NCBI GenBank assembly: GCA_008080765.1
Contig: SHMU01000018.1
Location: 1-35,530 of the forward strand
DNA length: 35,530 nucleotides
Direction of reading: 5' to 3'
Origin: Promethearchaeota archaeon
GTDB taxonomy: Archaea > Asgardarchaeota > Lokiarchaeia > Sigyniarchaeales > SOKP01
Part shown: positions 24,289 to 35,530 of the stretch, one piece after another
How positions within the stretch are numbered: position 1 is the first letter of the stretch
How the letters are laid out: the number at the start of each line of letters is the position of its first letter
Position numbers and translations under genes: made by a program
Notes under the pieces: generated by a model
Databases searched by the model: none
Told to the model about the DNA's origin: nothing
Seen by the model: only the letters and a program-made list of their open reading frames with translations

Positions 24289-25122
24289 ATGGAAAAATAT
24301 GCATCTATAGATAAGTTAAAGCTTTGTTATAATGATGAAGGAGAAGGAAAGGCTCTCATTTTAATTCATGGTATTGGTGCTAAAAAAGAAACTTGGAAAG
24401 CTCAAATTAACTATTTAAAAACATATTTTCGGGTGATTTCTTTCGATATGCGCGGCGTGGGAAAATCAGACCGACCTAATGAACCATACACCATGGACAT
24501 GCTAGCTACAGATGTAAAGGGACTAATGGATTATTTGGATCTTAATAAAGTCCATTTAATAGGTAGAAGTTTGGGAGGTATGGTTGCTCAACAGTTTGCT
24601 CTTAAATTTCCCGAAAGAGTCAATAAATTAATTTTGATTACCACTAATCCTCAAATCCCTGATGAAAAAGCCGTTGAATTTATTAAGCAAGGAAGAATTA
24701 ACGAGATTGCACAACTAAAACAAAATCCAGAAAAAGCGTTTTGGAAAAAAGCCAAACTTTTGTTTCACAAAGAATTTATCAAGGAGATGAAGGAAAATCC
24801 AGAGAAGAAGTTTCACGATATATGGTCTGTCGAAGATTTAATAGCAGAAAGCGTAAAGGATCCTTCTCAACCGCAAGATATTGAAAATCTTTCGAATGCA
24901 CTGAATACACATAATAGTATTGATAAGCTGCATCTTATCAAAAGTGAAACTTTACTTATTGCGGGTTCTCATGACAGACTTACCCCAAAATCATCGATGA
25001 TTGAAATGGTGAAAAAAATTCCAAATAGTAGGTTGGAAATCATTGAGAATTCAGGACATTTTCTCCATCTTTCGAGAGCTTCAGAAGTGAATCATCTTAT
25101 TGTTGATTTTCTTCAAGAGTGA
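24289..25122 (+). CDS. Alpha/beta hydrolase, first of a tandem pair
   Basis: A cytosolic alpha/beta-fold hydrolase of 277 residues. It has HGIGAKKETW (oxyanion hole), nucleophile S94 in GRSLGGM, the acid Asp in GSHDRLTP and the base His in NSGHFLHLSRA, so the triad is complete. The style is that of 3-oxoadipate enol-lactonase/esterase proteins of the PcaD/BioH type, but the substrate cannot be set. The next gene is a clear paralogue 49 bases downstream on the same strand, so the pair arose by tandem duplication and is probably co-transcribed. The start ATG lacks a Shine-Dalgarno sequence. Confidence 0.85.
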   Translation: MEKYASIDKLKLCYNDEGEGKALILIHGIGAKKETWKAQINYLKTYFRVISFDMRGVGKSDRPNEPYTMDMLATDVKGLMDYLDLNKVHLIGRSLGGMVAQQFALKFPERVNKLILITTNPQIPDEKAVEFIKQGRINEIAQLKQNPEKAFWKKAKLLFHKEFIKEMKENPEKKFHDIWSVEDLIAESVKDPSQPQDIENLSNALNTHNSIDKLHLIKSETLLIAGSHDRLTPKSSMIEMVKKIPNSRLEIIENSGHFLHLSRASEVNHLIVDFLQE

Positions 25123-25171
25123 ATATGATTGTGTTATAATCTTCTTATAGTAATTTTCATTATAAGATAGT

Positions 25172-26014
25172 ATGGGAAAAGAATTTGCTTTGATTAATGG
25201 GACTAAAATCTGCTATGAAATTAAAGGTGAAGGAGAACCCTTAATACTAGTTCATGGTTTTGGTGCAGATAAAGAAGTCTGGATAGCTCAGTTTAATCCC
25301 TTAACCGAACATTTTAAAGTTATTCGATTCGACAATAGAGGAGCGGGTGAATCTGAAAGACCTGATCATCCTTATACGATGGAAATGTTTGCCGATGATA
25401 CTGCGGCCTTAATGGATCATTTGAACATTCAAAAAGCCCATATTCTTGGTTGGTCGTTAGGAGGGATGATAGTACAGCAGTTTGCCGTGAAGTATCCTGA
25501 AAAGATTAATAAAATTGTACTTATTAACACACTTCCCAAATGGCCAGGAGATGATAAAGGTTTACAAGTATATCAGGAAAATGAAATTCAAGGCTATTAT
25601 AAGAAAAGAGAAAATCCCAGAGCCGCTTATTTTAACGGTGCAAAATTAGGGTTCTATCGTACTTTTCGAAAAGAAATGATACAAAACCCGAAGAAAAAGT
25701 TTTATGGTCTTTTTTCTGCTGAAGATTTAATTAGAATCAGCGCACATAACCTCTCACGACCCCAGGATATTAAAAACCAAATACATGCCCTAAGCAGATA
25801 TGATGTGGTAGAAGATTTGTCTAAAATACAGAACGAAACTTTAATTCTGGCAGCAGAAAAAGATCGCTTAACTCCAAAAAGCATGAATGAATTAATCCAT
25901 GCACATATTCCAAATAGTAAATTGATCGTAATTGAGAAAGCGGGGCATGAATCTCCTCGAGAAAAAGCTCCCGAAGTAAATCAGCATATAATATTGTTTT
26001 TAAAATCAGATTAA
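25172..26014 (+). CDS. Alpha/beta hydrolase, second of a tandem pair
   Basis: A paralogue of the preceding gene, 280 residues, with the same blocks in the same places: HGFGADKEVW, nucleophile S95 in GWSLGGM, acid Asp in EKDRLTP and base His in KAGHESPREKA. The catalytic triad is complete. Residues around the nucleophile (GWS against GRS) and the cap segment differ, which hints at different substrates. The closest general group is PcaD-like lactonases and esterases. An MFS transporter follows after about 200 bases on the same strand, but without evidence of a link. Confidence 0.85.
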   Translation: MGKEFALINGTKICYEIKGEGEPLILVHGFGADKEVWIAQFNPLTEHFKVIRFDNRGAGESERPDHPYTMEMFADDTAALMDHLNIQKAHILGWSLGGMIVQQFAVKYPEKINKIVLINTLPKWPGDDKGLQVYQENEIQGYYKKRENPRAAYFNGAKLGFYRTFRKEMIQNPKKKFYGLFSAEDLIRISAHNLSRPQDIKNQIHALSRYDVVEDLSKIQNETLILAAEKDRLTPKSMNELIHAHIPNSKLIVIEKAGHESPREKAPEVNQHIILFLKSD

Positions 26015-26217
26015 TCTTTTGGTGTTCTCAAATTCGTTCTTAAACACCATTTTAAATGCAATTACCTAATAATAAGCAAATCTTTTTTTGGTCTATATTT
26101 CATCATTTCCCAACACTGGTCTGAGCTATATTTTTTATAAATAATAGGTTTTAATTGTATTTACCATTTCTTTTAGTATTAATGAACTTTTATTACTTTT
26201 ATTAATTCAAAAGTAGA

Positions 26218-27489
26218 GTGAATTGGGGTTTGAGTGAACAAAGAACATCACGATGGAAAGATACTAAAGTTGGAAAACTATTTCAATATCCACGCCTTTT
26301 TCCACTGTGGATGGCTGTGTTTATTGACATTTTGGGATTTTATCTGATTTTACCCTTTTTGCCCAATTTTATTACTCAATTTAACGCTTCTCCTTTAATC
26401 GTGGGATTAATTATTGCTGTAAATGCGGTATTTACTTTCTTCTTCGCACCCTTGTGGGGTCGACTAAGTGATTCTTACGGAAGAAAACCGATGCTTCTAA
26501 TATCTCAATTTGGAACAATGGCAGCATTTCTTATTTTGGCCTTCTCAGATTCAATTCTATTAATATTCATCTCAAGGGTCGTGGACGGTATATTTGGGGG
26601 TAATTTTCCACTTGCTAAAGCGGTAATTAGTGATGTAGTGCCGCCGAAAGATCGTGGACTGCAGATGACGAATGTGGGCGTTGCTCATGTACTCTCATCG
26701 CTAATCGGTCCCGGCTTAGGAGGAATACTGTATTCGTTTGGTGGCATTTTGCTCTCAGGCATTATAGCAACAGCTTTATCTTTTTTCACCATTATTATAA
26801 CCGCTATATTGTTAGAAGAATCATGGCAAAAATGGAAACGGGATAAAGTAAGAGAAGAACCGAAAGAAAAAATTAAGATATCAAAAAATTCTCTGGCGAT
26901 CTATTTTCTTGTGTTATGGGGGTTCCACACAGTTTCTTTTACATTGTTTGTATCTAATATCTCTCAATATCTTGGAATAATAATCGGACTTGTTGCTCTT
27001 GATATCGGTATTATCTTGACTATTTCTGGACTCTTTCGCGCGATTACCCGTTTTACTCTTTTTAAACCAATCCTAAAGAGAATCGGAGAGAGAAAAATGA
27101 TTTTAATGGGATTAAGTATATTTATCTTCACTTTTTTTGCGATTGGGTTTTCTATCAATCCAATTGTAATTATCATCATTTCGATATTTCTAAGCTTTGC
27201 TGCCTCGTCAGTTCGAGGGAATATGTTGAGCGTGATCTCGCAATCAGTAAGTCCAAAAATTCAAGGACGTATCAATAGCTATACCACCTCATTAGATTCC
27301 ATCGCCCAGATTGTTGGTCCTATTATTGGCGGAATAATTTTTGATTTAAGCGTGGAAAATGTGATTGAGCCCTATTGGTGGGGAATTACCATGGGTATTA
27401 TAGGATTAGTCGCCTTAGTGATGTTTATTAATAAGTTCCGAAGTAAAAAATCCTCTGACACCCAAGTGATGATGTCTATAATTATTTAA
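26218..27489 (+). CDS. Major facilitator superfamily transporter
   Basis: A 12-helix transporter of 423 residues. The A-like motif GRLSDSYGRKP lies between helices 2 and 3, and RVVDGIFGGNFPLAKAVISD is in the antiporter-type motif C region, followed by DRGLQMTNVGVAH. This pattern is common in drug/proton antiporters of the TetA/Bmr group, so efflux is the best guess. It begins with GTG at 26218; the first 30 residues are cytosolic and basic, and no better ATG occurs before the first helix. It stands alone. Confidence 0.82.
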   Translation: MNWGLSEQRTSRWKDTKVGKLFQYPRLFPLWMAVFIDILGFYLILPFLPNFITQFNASPLIVGLIIAVNAVFTFFFAPLWGRLSDSYGRKPMLLISQFGTMAAFLILAFSDSILLIFISRVVDGIFGGNFPLAKAVISDVVPPKDRGLQMTNVGVAHVLSSLIGPGLGGILYSFGGILLSGIIATALSFFTIIITAILLEESWQKWKRDKVREEPKEKIKISKNSLAIYFLVLWGFHTVSFTLFVSNISQYLGIIIGLVALDIGIILTISGLFRAITRFTLFKPILKRIGERKMILMGLSIFIFTFFAIGFSINPIVIIIISIFLSFAASSVRGNMLSVISQSVSPKIQGRINSYTTSLDSIAQIVGPIIGGIIFDLSVENVIEPYWWGITMGIIGLVALVMFINKFRSKKSSDTQVMMSIII

Positions 27490-27853
27490 ATTACGGTTTT
27501 ATTTAAAAAGACAAACCAAAATGGTTTAAAAAACTATATATAACCTCTGAGTTATCCAATATCGTTCAATTTGTTCTTTTAGAAATTTCAAAAGATTTTC
27601 AAATAAGATAAATAAAACATATTCCTTAAAGGTCCAAAATATTTGATTGTTGGTAACAGGATTATAATACCTACAAATATATGTGGATATATATGAAACT
27701 TCTGGAAATCGGTATTTCACGATCAAATCATATTCATCAGAATAGAAACCTTCATTAACTTAAGCGAGAAAAATTTCATTCATTTATTATTTATAATGCA
27801 TTAAATTAATTTACATTGTTTATTTCTACAATTAAAACGCGAATTGTAAAAAA
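27490..27853. other. Intergenic region, about 360 bases
   Basis: I see no supported gene. A minus-strand frame of 66 codons (27526-27726) is rich in Tyr, Phe and Ile and matches nothing I know; AT-rich chance coding is likely. A small hairpin AACCA-AAA-TGGTT lies near 27515. AT-rich DNA before 27854 probably holds the FKBP promoter. Confidence 0.3.
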
Positions 27854-28336
27854 ATGGCAATTAAAAAAGGCGATATTATCAAAGTAGAGTATGAAGGCAC
27901 TTTTGAAGATGGAACTGTATTTGATAGCACTAAGAAAGATGATGGTATTCCATTAAAATTTGAAGTTGGCTCCGGACAAATCATTCCCGGGTTTGATGAA
28001 TCAGTAGTAGGAAAAGCTGTTGGAGAGGAATATGAGATCCATTTAAAGCCCTCAGAAGCATATGGAGATTACAAGGATGGATTAATGCATTCTATTTCAA
28101 AAGACCAATTTTCCCCCGAGCAAGAACCCCAAGTAGGAATGATGGTGGCATTAAGAGGAAATGATGGGCACCCTATCCCAGCAACTATAAAAGAAGTAAC
28201 AGATGATATGGTAGTTTTAGATTTAAATCATCCCTTAGCGGGAAAATCTCTAAATTTCAAAATAAAAATATTAGAAACTGGTTGTGAGCCAGATACATGC
28301 CACTCTTGCGGTGCTGGATGTAATCATCAACATTAG
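27854..28336 (+). CDS. SlyD-like FKBP-type peptidyl-prolyl isomerase
   Basis: A prolyl isomerase and chaperone of 160 residues. The FKBP domain begins KGDIIKVEYEGTFEDGTVFDS and includes GSGQIIPGFDESVVGKAVGEEYEI. An inserted-in-flap (IF) chaperone domain follows (about 75-130), then NHPLAGKSLNFKIKI returns to the FKBP core. This is the long archaeal/SlyD form. The C-terminus CEPDTCHSCGAGCNHQH is a Cys/His-rich tail like the metal-binding tail of SlyD, suggesting nickel, zinc or copper binding. It is a single gene, cytosolic, with no Shine-Dalgarno sequence before the ATG. Confidence 0.92.
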   Translation: MAIKKGDIIKVEYEGTFEDGTVFDSTKKDDGIPLKFEVGSGQIIPGFDESVVGKAVGEEYEIHLKPSEAYGDYKDGLMHSISKDQFSPEQEPQVGMMVALRGNDGHPIPATIKEVTDDMVVLDLNHPLAGKSLNFKIKILETGCEPDTCHSCGAGCNHQH

Positions 28337-28518
28337 ATTTAACTCTTAAAACATATTATCATATTTTTTTAAAGAAACAAAAAGCGAAATAAATAATATT
28401 ATATCAAATACTCTAAAAAGAAATAAGATTTAAATGGGAATATTTAGTAATTTAGGAATAAAGGAACATCCATCGCCTCATTCAAATCTTAAAAATACAT
28501 AATGAGAGCTTTAAATGG

Positions 28519-28713
28519 ATGTATGAGCATATGCAAGAGCTCCAAGAAAAATATCAAGCCAAATTTATAGCAATATATAACAAAGAGATTTTAGGTGCCG
28601 AAGATGAGAGAAAACAATTATGGAATTACTTGAAAGAAAACTATTCATCTGATAAAGTAGAAGAAATCTTTATTGATTACATAAATCCAAAAGGATATAT
28701 ACTAATCCCATAA
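28519..28713 (+). CDS. Small DUF5678-like protein
   Basis: A mini-protein of 64 residues. The core LQEKYQAKFIAIYNKEILGA resembles short DUF5678-type proteins (an amphipathic helix, then a two-strand Ile/Val-rich motif ending in Gly), many of which are encoded near antitoxin-like genes. The same frame is open upstream to 28462, and residues just before the Met (ESFKW) look as if they belong to the fold, so the true start may be a non-ATG codon upstream. No toxin partner is seen. Function unknown. Confidence 0.5.
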   Translation: MYEHMQELQEKYQAKFIAIYNKEILGAEDERKQLWNYLKENYSSDKVEEIFIDYINPKGYILIP

Positions 28714-28849
28714 GAAATATGAAGTTAATTTAGCAGCAAAATGATAGAATACAAAAATGTGAAGCCTTTATAGTATTTCAGGAACTTAATTCTTTATAAT
28801 TAAATTGAAAGTTAATTCAAATCAATAAAAAGAGCAAAAAGGAAAAAAA

Positions 28850-29089
28850 ATGGGCAATGTTGAAATTACCCCCAATTTAAGGAGATTATTACAAGTAAAA
28901 ACCTTAAATGAATTTACTTCCGAAGAAATTGACGAATTATCAATTGAAGATCTTGGGTATTTACGAATGAAATATCAAATTGACCACCCCAAGACTACAA
29001 TAAGCGGAAAAAAACTATTTGATCCCTTCTTGCCAGAAAGCACAAAAGATATATGGATGAGTGTGGGAGATAATTTCAAGAAGGACTAA
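28850..29089 (+). CDS. Small acidic protein of unknown function
   Basis: A soluble protein of 79 residues, acidic in the middle (TSEEIDELSIEDLGYL), with no cysteines, signal or membrane segment. I do not recognise it. AAAGGA precedes the ATG by about ten bases, which supports translation. It follows the DUF5678-like gene by 136 bases on the same strand; both may be small single-gene units. Confidence 0.5.
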   Translation: MGNVEITPNLRRLLQVKTLNEFTSEEIDELSIEDLGYLRMKYQIDHPKTTISGKKLFDPFLPESTKDIWMSVGDNFKKD

Positions 29090-32560
<3,471 letters not shown>

Positions 32561-32594
32561 AATTTCCCTATTGATTCTTTCTCATCTTTATTTT

Positions 32595-33269
32595 TTATTT
32601 AAGGGGCAATTCAATTCCTTTTTTTTCTAGTGCTTTCGTTATGAAAGGATAGGAGATCAAGGATTCATATTCAATATTTTTTATATCCAAATTAGCAATA
32701 TCTCCTTGGATAAAGAGGTCTGGTATTATTGCCGCTCTATGTTGTATTTTATACTGCCTTAATAATTGCAGTGCTTTCAATTGGTTACTAAAATACTTTC
32801 CTTGTGCTCCTGTTATAATTTGGAATGTGTTATCATTTATCCCTTTTAGCGAGACTCTTACAAATAAATTTGTAAATTTGCTTAAATCTCTAATATAAGA
32901 CTCATCAAAAAGAAGCCCATTAGTTTCTAAAATGAAAAGTATTGAGCTTGGGATTAACTCTAATACTTTAATTAAATGGGTTCTGCAAAGTGTTGGCTCT
33001 CCACCACTTATTCGAACTAAAGGCTGTTTATAACTTAAGAATTTAGTAGCAACCTCTTTGGGAGCATAAAATTGTCCAAACGAGCGGGGCTTCCAAACTT
33101 TTTTTTGACTCCAGCAATATATGCAACGTAAATTACATCCCAAACAATCTGCAGTGGCACACCCTCCATAAAATTTTGTGTTGCGAAACCGATAATATTT
33201 TCTGAGATTGTCTTTACAAACTACTGCTCTAACTTTTTTAGTTAATTCTACAGGGTTTAATAGTGTCAT
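32595..33269 (-). CDS. Radical SAM protein, uncharacterised archaeal group
   Basis: A compact radical SAM enzyme of 224 residues. The cluster motif is CNLRCIYCWS with C45, C49 and C52. C37 and C42 in GGCATADCLGC just before it could hold another ligand set. Also present are ISGGEPTLCR (the GGE SAM-binding motif), ILETNGLLFD and VRVSLKG. The style recalls archaeal proteins annotated as MoaA/NifB-like or as generic radical SAM domain proteins. At 224 residues it is shorter than MoaA and lacks MoaA's C-terminal cluster. Substrate unknown. It is convergent with lacZ and 57 bases downstream of the EamA-like gene on the same strand. Confidence 0.78.
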   Translation of the reverse strand: MTLLNPVELTKKVRAVVCKDNLRKYYRFRNTKFYGGCATADCLGCNLRCIYCWSQKKVWKPRSFGQFYAPKEVATKFLSYKQPLVRISGGEPTLCRTHLIKVLELIPSSILFILETNGLLFDESYIRDLSKFTNLFVRVSLKGINDNTFQIITGAQGKYFSNQLKALQLLRQYKIQHRAAIIPDLFIQGDIANLDIKNIEYESLISYPFITKALEKKGIELPLK

Positions 33270-33325
33270 AATTTAACGGGTTTAAACGAATAAGGCAATT
33301 TTATTAAAAAGAAGCGATTTTTCGT

Positions 33326-34312
33326 CTATCCTTCTAACTCTTCTATATTTTCCGGATCTTTTAGCTCTTCTAGTTCTTCTATTCGAGCTTGAAATTTACT
33401 TAAATTCAAGACGCCAAATATAATTAATCCTAAAGCAATGAGAAATAAATAGAAATTTTCAAATCTTTGTTGAAAGACAAAGAGACCTACAAGGATTGGA
33501 ATAACAATGGATAAGCTGTTAATGATCAAATATACAATAGAGGCTTTTGCTTTCTGAAACCCGCTCTGATAGAAGAGAACTCCTAACAGGAAGAAAATAC
33601 CCATTCCCCATAGCGAAATACATAGCCAGATATGGTAGATATCAAACCAAAATATCCCGAATATTATTTCTGCCCAACCAGACCATGAAAATAGCGACAC
33701 ATTCGCATCTTGGTATGCTTGGGTGAAAATATTTGTAAAAATGGTCCCAATGGCATTCAGAATTACCCCCATAATTGTGATAAGAACACCTTCTATGGAT
33801 GTATTTTTTTTAAATTTTGCGAGGAAATAAAACACAAAGGCTAAGATAATGCTCACGAAGAAAAAGATCAAGAAAGGAATAAAAAATTCATAAAGATTTA
33901 TAGTGATTTCCGATATCTTAGAAAATGCGATCAAGATGGGGGCAAAACCCAATAATACTGCAGAATAAACCTCTAACGGTCTTACTTTTTCATCCAATAT
34001 TTTAACAGATGAAATGAGAAATATAATTAATCCTAAGCTCGTGATGGGTTGAACAACTAAGATGCCAACCATTCCGACGGCAACAATAAAAGGTATCCAT
34101 CCTATAATACCTAATAATAAGCCGCTTATCCATATTTTATTTGTAAGAAATTCAAAGAATGATTCAGCCAAGCTCCTCAATCCCTCTTCAAAGCTAAGCT
34201 CTGGGAGACCTTGCATCAGTCCTTTTTTTTGGAGAACAAAGCCCATCGAAAAACATACAGTAGCAATTAAAGCGAGTAAGATTCCAAGAATAATGGTTAC
34301 AATATCAATCAT
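33326..34312 (-). CDS. EamA/NIPA-like multi-pass membrane transporter
   Basis: An integral membrane protein of 328 residues with nine or ten hydrophobic helices. It begins GILLALIATVCFSMGFVLQKKGL and includes VGILVVQPITSLGLIIFLI, as in the drug/metabolite transporter (EamA) and NIPA magnesium-transporter groups. The C-terminus is an acidic tail (ELEELKDPENIEELEG). The substrate cannot be assigned. The start ATG is unambiguous. It may be co-transcribed with the radical SAM gene downstream and is divergent from the beta-helix protein gene upstream. Confidence 0.68.
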   Translation of the reverse strand: MIDIVTIILGILLALIATVCFSMGFVLQKKGLMQGLPELSFEEGLRSLAESFFEFLTNKIWISGLLLGIIGWIPFIVAVGMVGILVVQPITSLGLIIFLISSVKILDEKVRPLEVYSAVLLGFAPILIAFSKISEITINLYEFFIPFLIFFFVSIILAFVFYFLAKFKKNTSIEGVLITIMGVILNAIGTIFTNIFTQAYQDANVSLFSWSGWAEIIFGIFWFDIYHIWLCISLWGMGIFFLLGVLFYQSGFQKAKASIVYLIINSLSIVIPILVGLFVFQQRFENFYLFLIALGLIIFGVLNLSKFQARIEELEELKDPENIEELEG

Positions 34313-34374
34313 AGAAAATATTTAGCTTTGAAATTAGGGTTAATTTTTAATAATTGTCAATCAGTATTATTATT

Positions 34375-35217
34375 ATGGATAATAAAATGAAAAGGAAAGG
34401 ATCAGATTCACTTATTGCAGAGAAAAAAAACCAAATTGTCGAATTACCTATTACAGAATTTGTTGGGATTAATTTTATTACCGCAATGGTTCCTTTTTAT
34501 ATTTGTTTGGTCATTTTCTTAGGTGCTCTTTATCTTTTCGTTGAATTTTTGTCGCTTTCTTTAGTCTATCTATCATTTATATTTCCGGTGCTTGTATTCA
34601 TTCTCTATCACCTCTACATCCTCCTAATGATAGAAGTCTGTGCGTTGTGGGTACGAATTTGGAATAAAAAGTCACCTCCTAGACAAGGGGCATTTCGGAG
34701 AGTATTAGACGATGTTAAATCTGCAGAAGGAAAAATGTTGAAATATTATCATCGCAGAGGGTTTATTATTAAATTTCCCGTATGGTTATCCTCAAAGTGC
34801 CCGTTTCCTTGGATGCTTAACCGAGCCTTGCGTAGAATTGGGCATAATACTATTGACAAAAATGTGATCTATTGTGACGGTTTTCCCGGACTTGAACTTA
34901 CTACCTTGAAAAAAAACTCGTTTATTTATCCCTCTTCGGCAATCTCAAGCCATTCGGTTCAATCTATCTTTGGTAAAATAACGATTAAAGAAGTCGTCAT
35001 TGGAAAGAATGCTGTACTATATCCGGGATGTATTGCTGGACCAGGTGCTCAAATGGAAGATAATTTTATACTACATCCTAATTCCGGCTTACCGAAAGAT
35101 TGGAGGGGCAATAAAGAATCCACTCATTACATAGGAATGCCCGGAAGACCTATAGAAGAAAAAGAAATTTATAAAGATTTTACAAAGAATACGAAGGATT
35201 TTACTAGAGAAAAATAA
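34375..35217 (+). CDS. Membrane-anchored left-handed beta-helix acyltransferase-like protein
   Basis: A protein of 280 residues. Two or three hydrophobic helices (about 30-90) come first, then a basic amphipathic region (RRVLDDVKSAEGKMLKYYHRR). The C-terminal region has hexapeptide-type turns: IYCDGFPGLE, IKEVVIGKNAVLYPGCIAG and DNFILHPNSGLPKDW, ending with GMPGRPIE. The layout resembles the C-terminal hexapeptide part of large acyltransferase/peptide-synthetase terminal proteins, so an acyl- or sugar-transfer role at the membrane is possible but unproven. I start at ATG 34375 rather than the TTG seven codons earlier, since ATG is commoner and no ribosome site favours the TTG. Confidence 0.6.
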   Translation: MDNKMKRKGSDSLIAEKKNQIVELPITEFVGINFITAMVPFYICLVIFLGALYLFVEFLSLSLVYLSFIFPVLVFILYHLYILLMIEVCALWVRIWNKKSPPRQGAFRRVLDDVKSAEGKMLKYYHRRGFIIKFPVWLSSKCPFPWMLNRALRRIGHNTIDKNVIYCDGFPGLELTTLKKNSFIYPSSAISSHSVQSIFGKITIKEVVIGKNAVLYPGCIAGPGAQMEDNFILHPNSGLPKDWRGNKESTHYIGMPGRPIEEKEIYKDFTKNTKDFTREK

Positions 35218-35270
35218 GAGTTCAATTGATTGACAAACATTTAATATTTTTAACTAATTGCGAAAGAAGT

Positions 35271-35290
35271 CCCCTCCATTCATGGAGGGG
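35271..35290 (+). repeat. IS left-end hairpin of a second element
   Basis: A perfect 9-bp stem with a TC loop, CCCCTCCAT-TC-ATGGAGGGG, followed by ATGAATT. It has the same size, loop length and following sequence as the hairpin at 2732-2751 but a different stem, and lies 146 bases before the next tnpB. Confidence 0.65.
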
Positions 35291-35436
35291 ATGAATTTCG
35301 CAGAGCATCTCCATGGTTTATCGTGTGGGTGAGATCTTCCGCATTATACATCACTAAATTAACGGACCCCCTCCTTTTAAATACCTCGCATACTATACAC
35401 TAGTAGAGAAAGAGACCCTCGCAAGGAGAAGAGAAC

Positions 35437-35530
35437 GTGCAATTAACCCAAAAAATTCGGATTTATCCCACAGTAGATCAATTAGAACTCCTGTGGGATT
35501 TATCGGAGAAATGCCGCTTGATTTATAACT
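35437..35530 (+). CDS. tnpB: tnpB, 5' part only (cut by window edge)
   Basis: The first 31 codons of a TnpB protein, starting at GTG with AAGGAG nine bases upstream (35423-35428). The N-terminus QLTQKIRIYPTVDQLELL, followed by CRLIYN, is the standard start of IS605 OrfB proteins. It differs from the 2847 copy. No stop is seen, so this element may be intact; the rest lies outside the window. No tnpA lies between it and the left-end hairpin. Confidence 0.8.
   Translation, partial: MQLTQKIRIYPTVDQLELLWDLSEKCRLIYN

Noticed and set aside
27526-27726. Minus-strand frame of 66 codons between the MFS and FKBP genes
   Set aside because: It has no motif, no ribosome site and a composition typical of AT-rich chance coding.
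28434-28502. ATG-led frame of 22 codons just upstream of the DUF5678-like gene
   Set aside because: It is too short and has no homology signal; it may only reflect the uncertain start of the next gene.

Overview
The window looks like a piece of an AT-rich archaeal chromosome. Several genes have no Shine-Dalgarno sequence but show TATA-like boxes about 25-35 bases before the start. GTG and TTG starts are common and stops are often followed by T-rich tracts. The gene content also fits an anaerobic archaeon: a HdrD/GlpC-like iron-sulfur protein, a PadR regulator with a zinc ribbon, ribbon-helix-helix proteins, an AmmeMemoRadiSam-type radical SAM enzyme, a MOT1-type transporter and a long-form FKBP. 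An Asgard (Lokiarchaeia-like) archaeon is my best guess. No marker in the window proves it.

Layout. 1-1350: a lone Fe-S electron-transfer protein. 1350-5050: an accessory stretch with a structured intergenic element (copy A), a zinc-ribbon mini-protein, two paralogous ribbon-helix-helix genes on either side of a dead IS200/IS605-type tnpB, and a small unknown gene. 5128-10000 (minus): a compact acxABC operon for an ATP-dependent acetone carboxylase. 10000-12200: a second copy (B) of the structured element, then a PadR regulator and its HAAS/DUF1700-like membrane partner, preceded by a regular array of heptamer operators. 12285-14435: a MOT1-type oxyanion transporter and a rhomboid protease. 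14545-14890: a frameshifted transposase relic. 15549-19441: a MoxR/CobS-type AAA+ ATPase paired with a large VWA protein carrying an N-terminal HExxH motif. 19660-21135: a radical SAM enzyme and a two-cluster ferredoxin. 21292-24170 (minus): an Mre11-like phosphoesterase, a truncated TnpB and a secreted SGNH-like protein. 24289-29089: two tandem alpha/beta hydrolases, an MFS transporter, a SlyD-like FKBP and two mini-proteins. 29417-35217: a full-length GH2 beta-galactosidase, a second radical SAM enzyme, an EamA-like membrane protein and a membrane-anchored left-handed beta-helix protein. The right edge cuts into another tnpB.

How the genes work together. Only a few clusters are clearly functional units: acxABC (acetone to acetoacetate), PadR plus HAAS protein (regulated envelope module), AAA+ plus VWA (remodelling or metal-insertion pair, client unknown) and, less surely, radical SAM plus ferredoxin. 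The rest reads as single-gene transcription units. At least three tnpB copies in different states of decay, plus loose IS ends and relic 3' ends, show repeated IS200/IS605 activity. No tnpA is present.

The best candidates for something undescribed are the A/B structured element (86 bases, about 71% identical, same length, with a compensated base pair), the heptamer operator array, and the HExxH-VWA/AAA+ pair.
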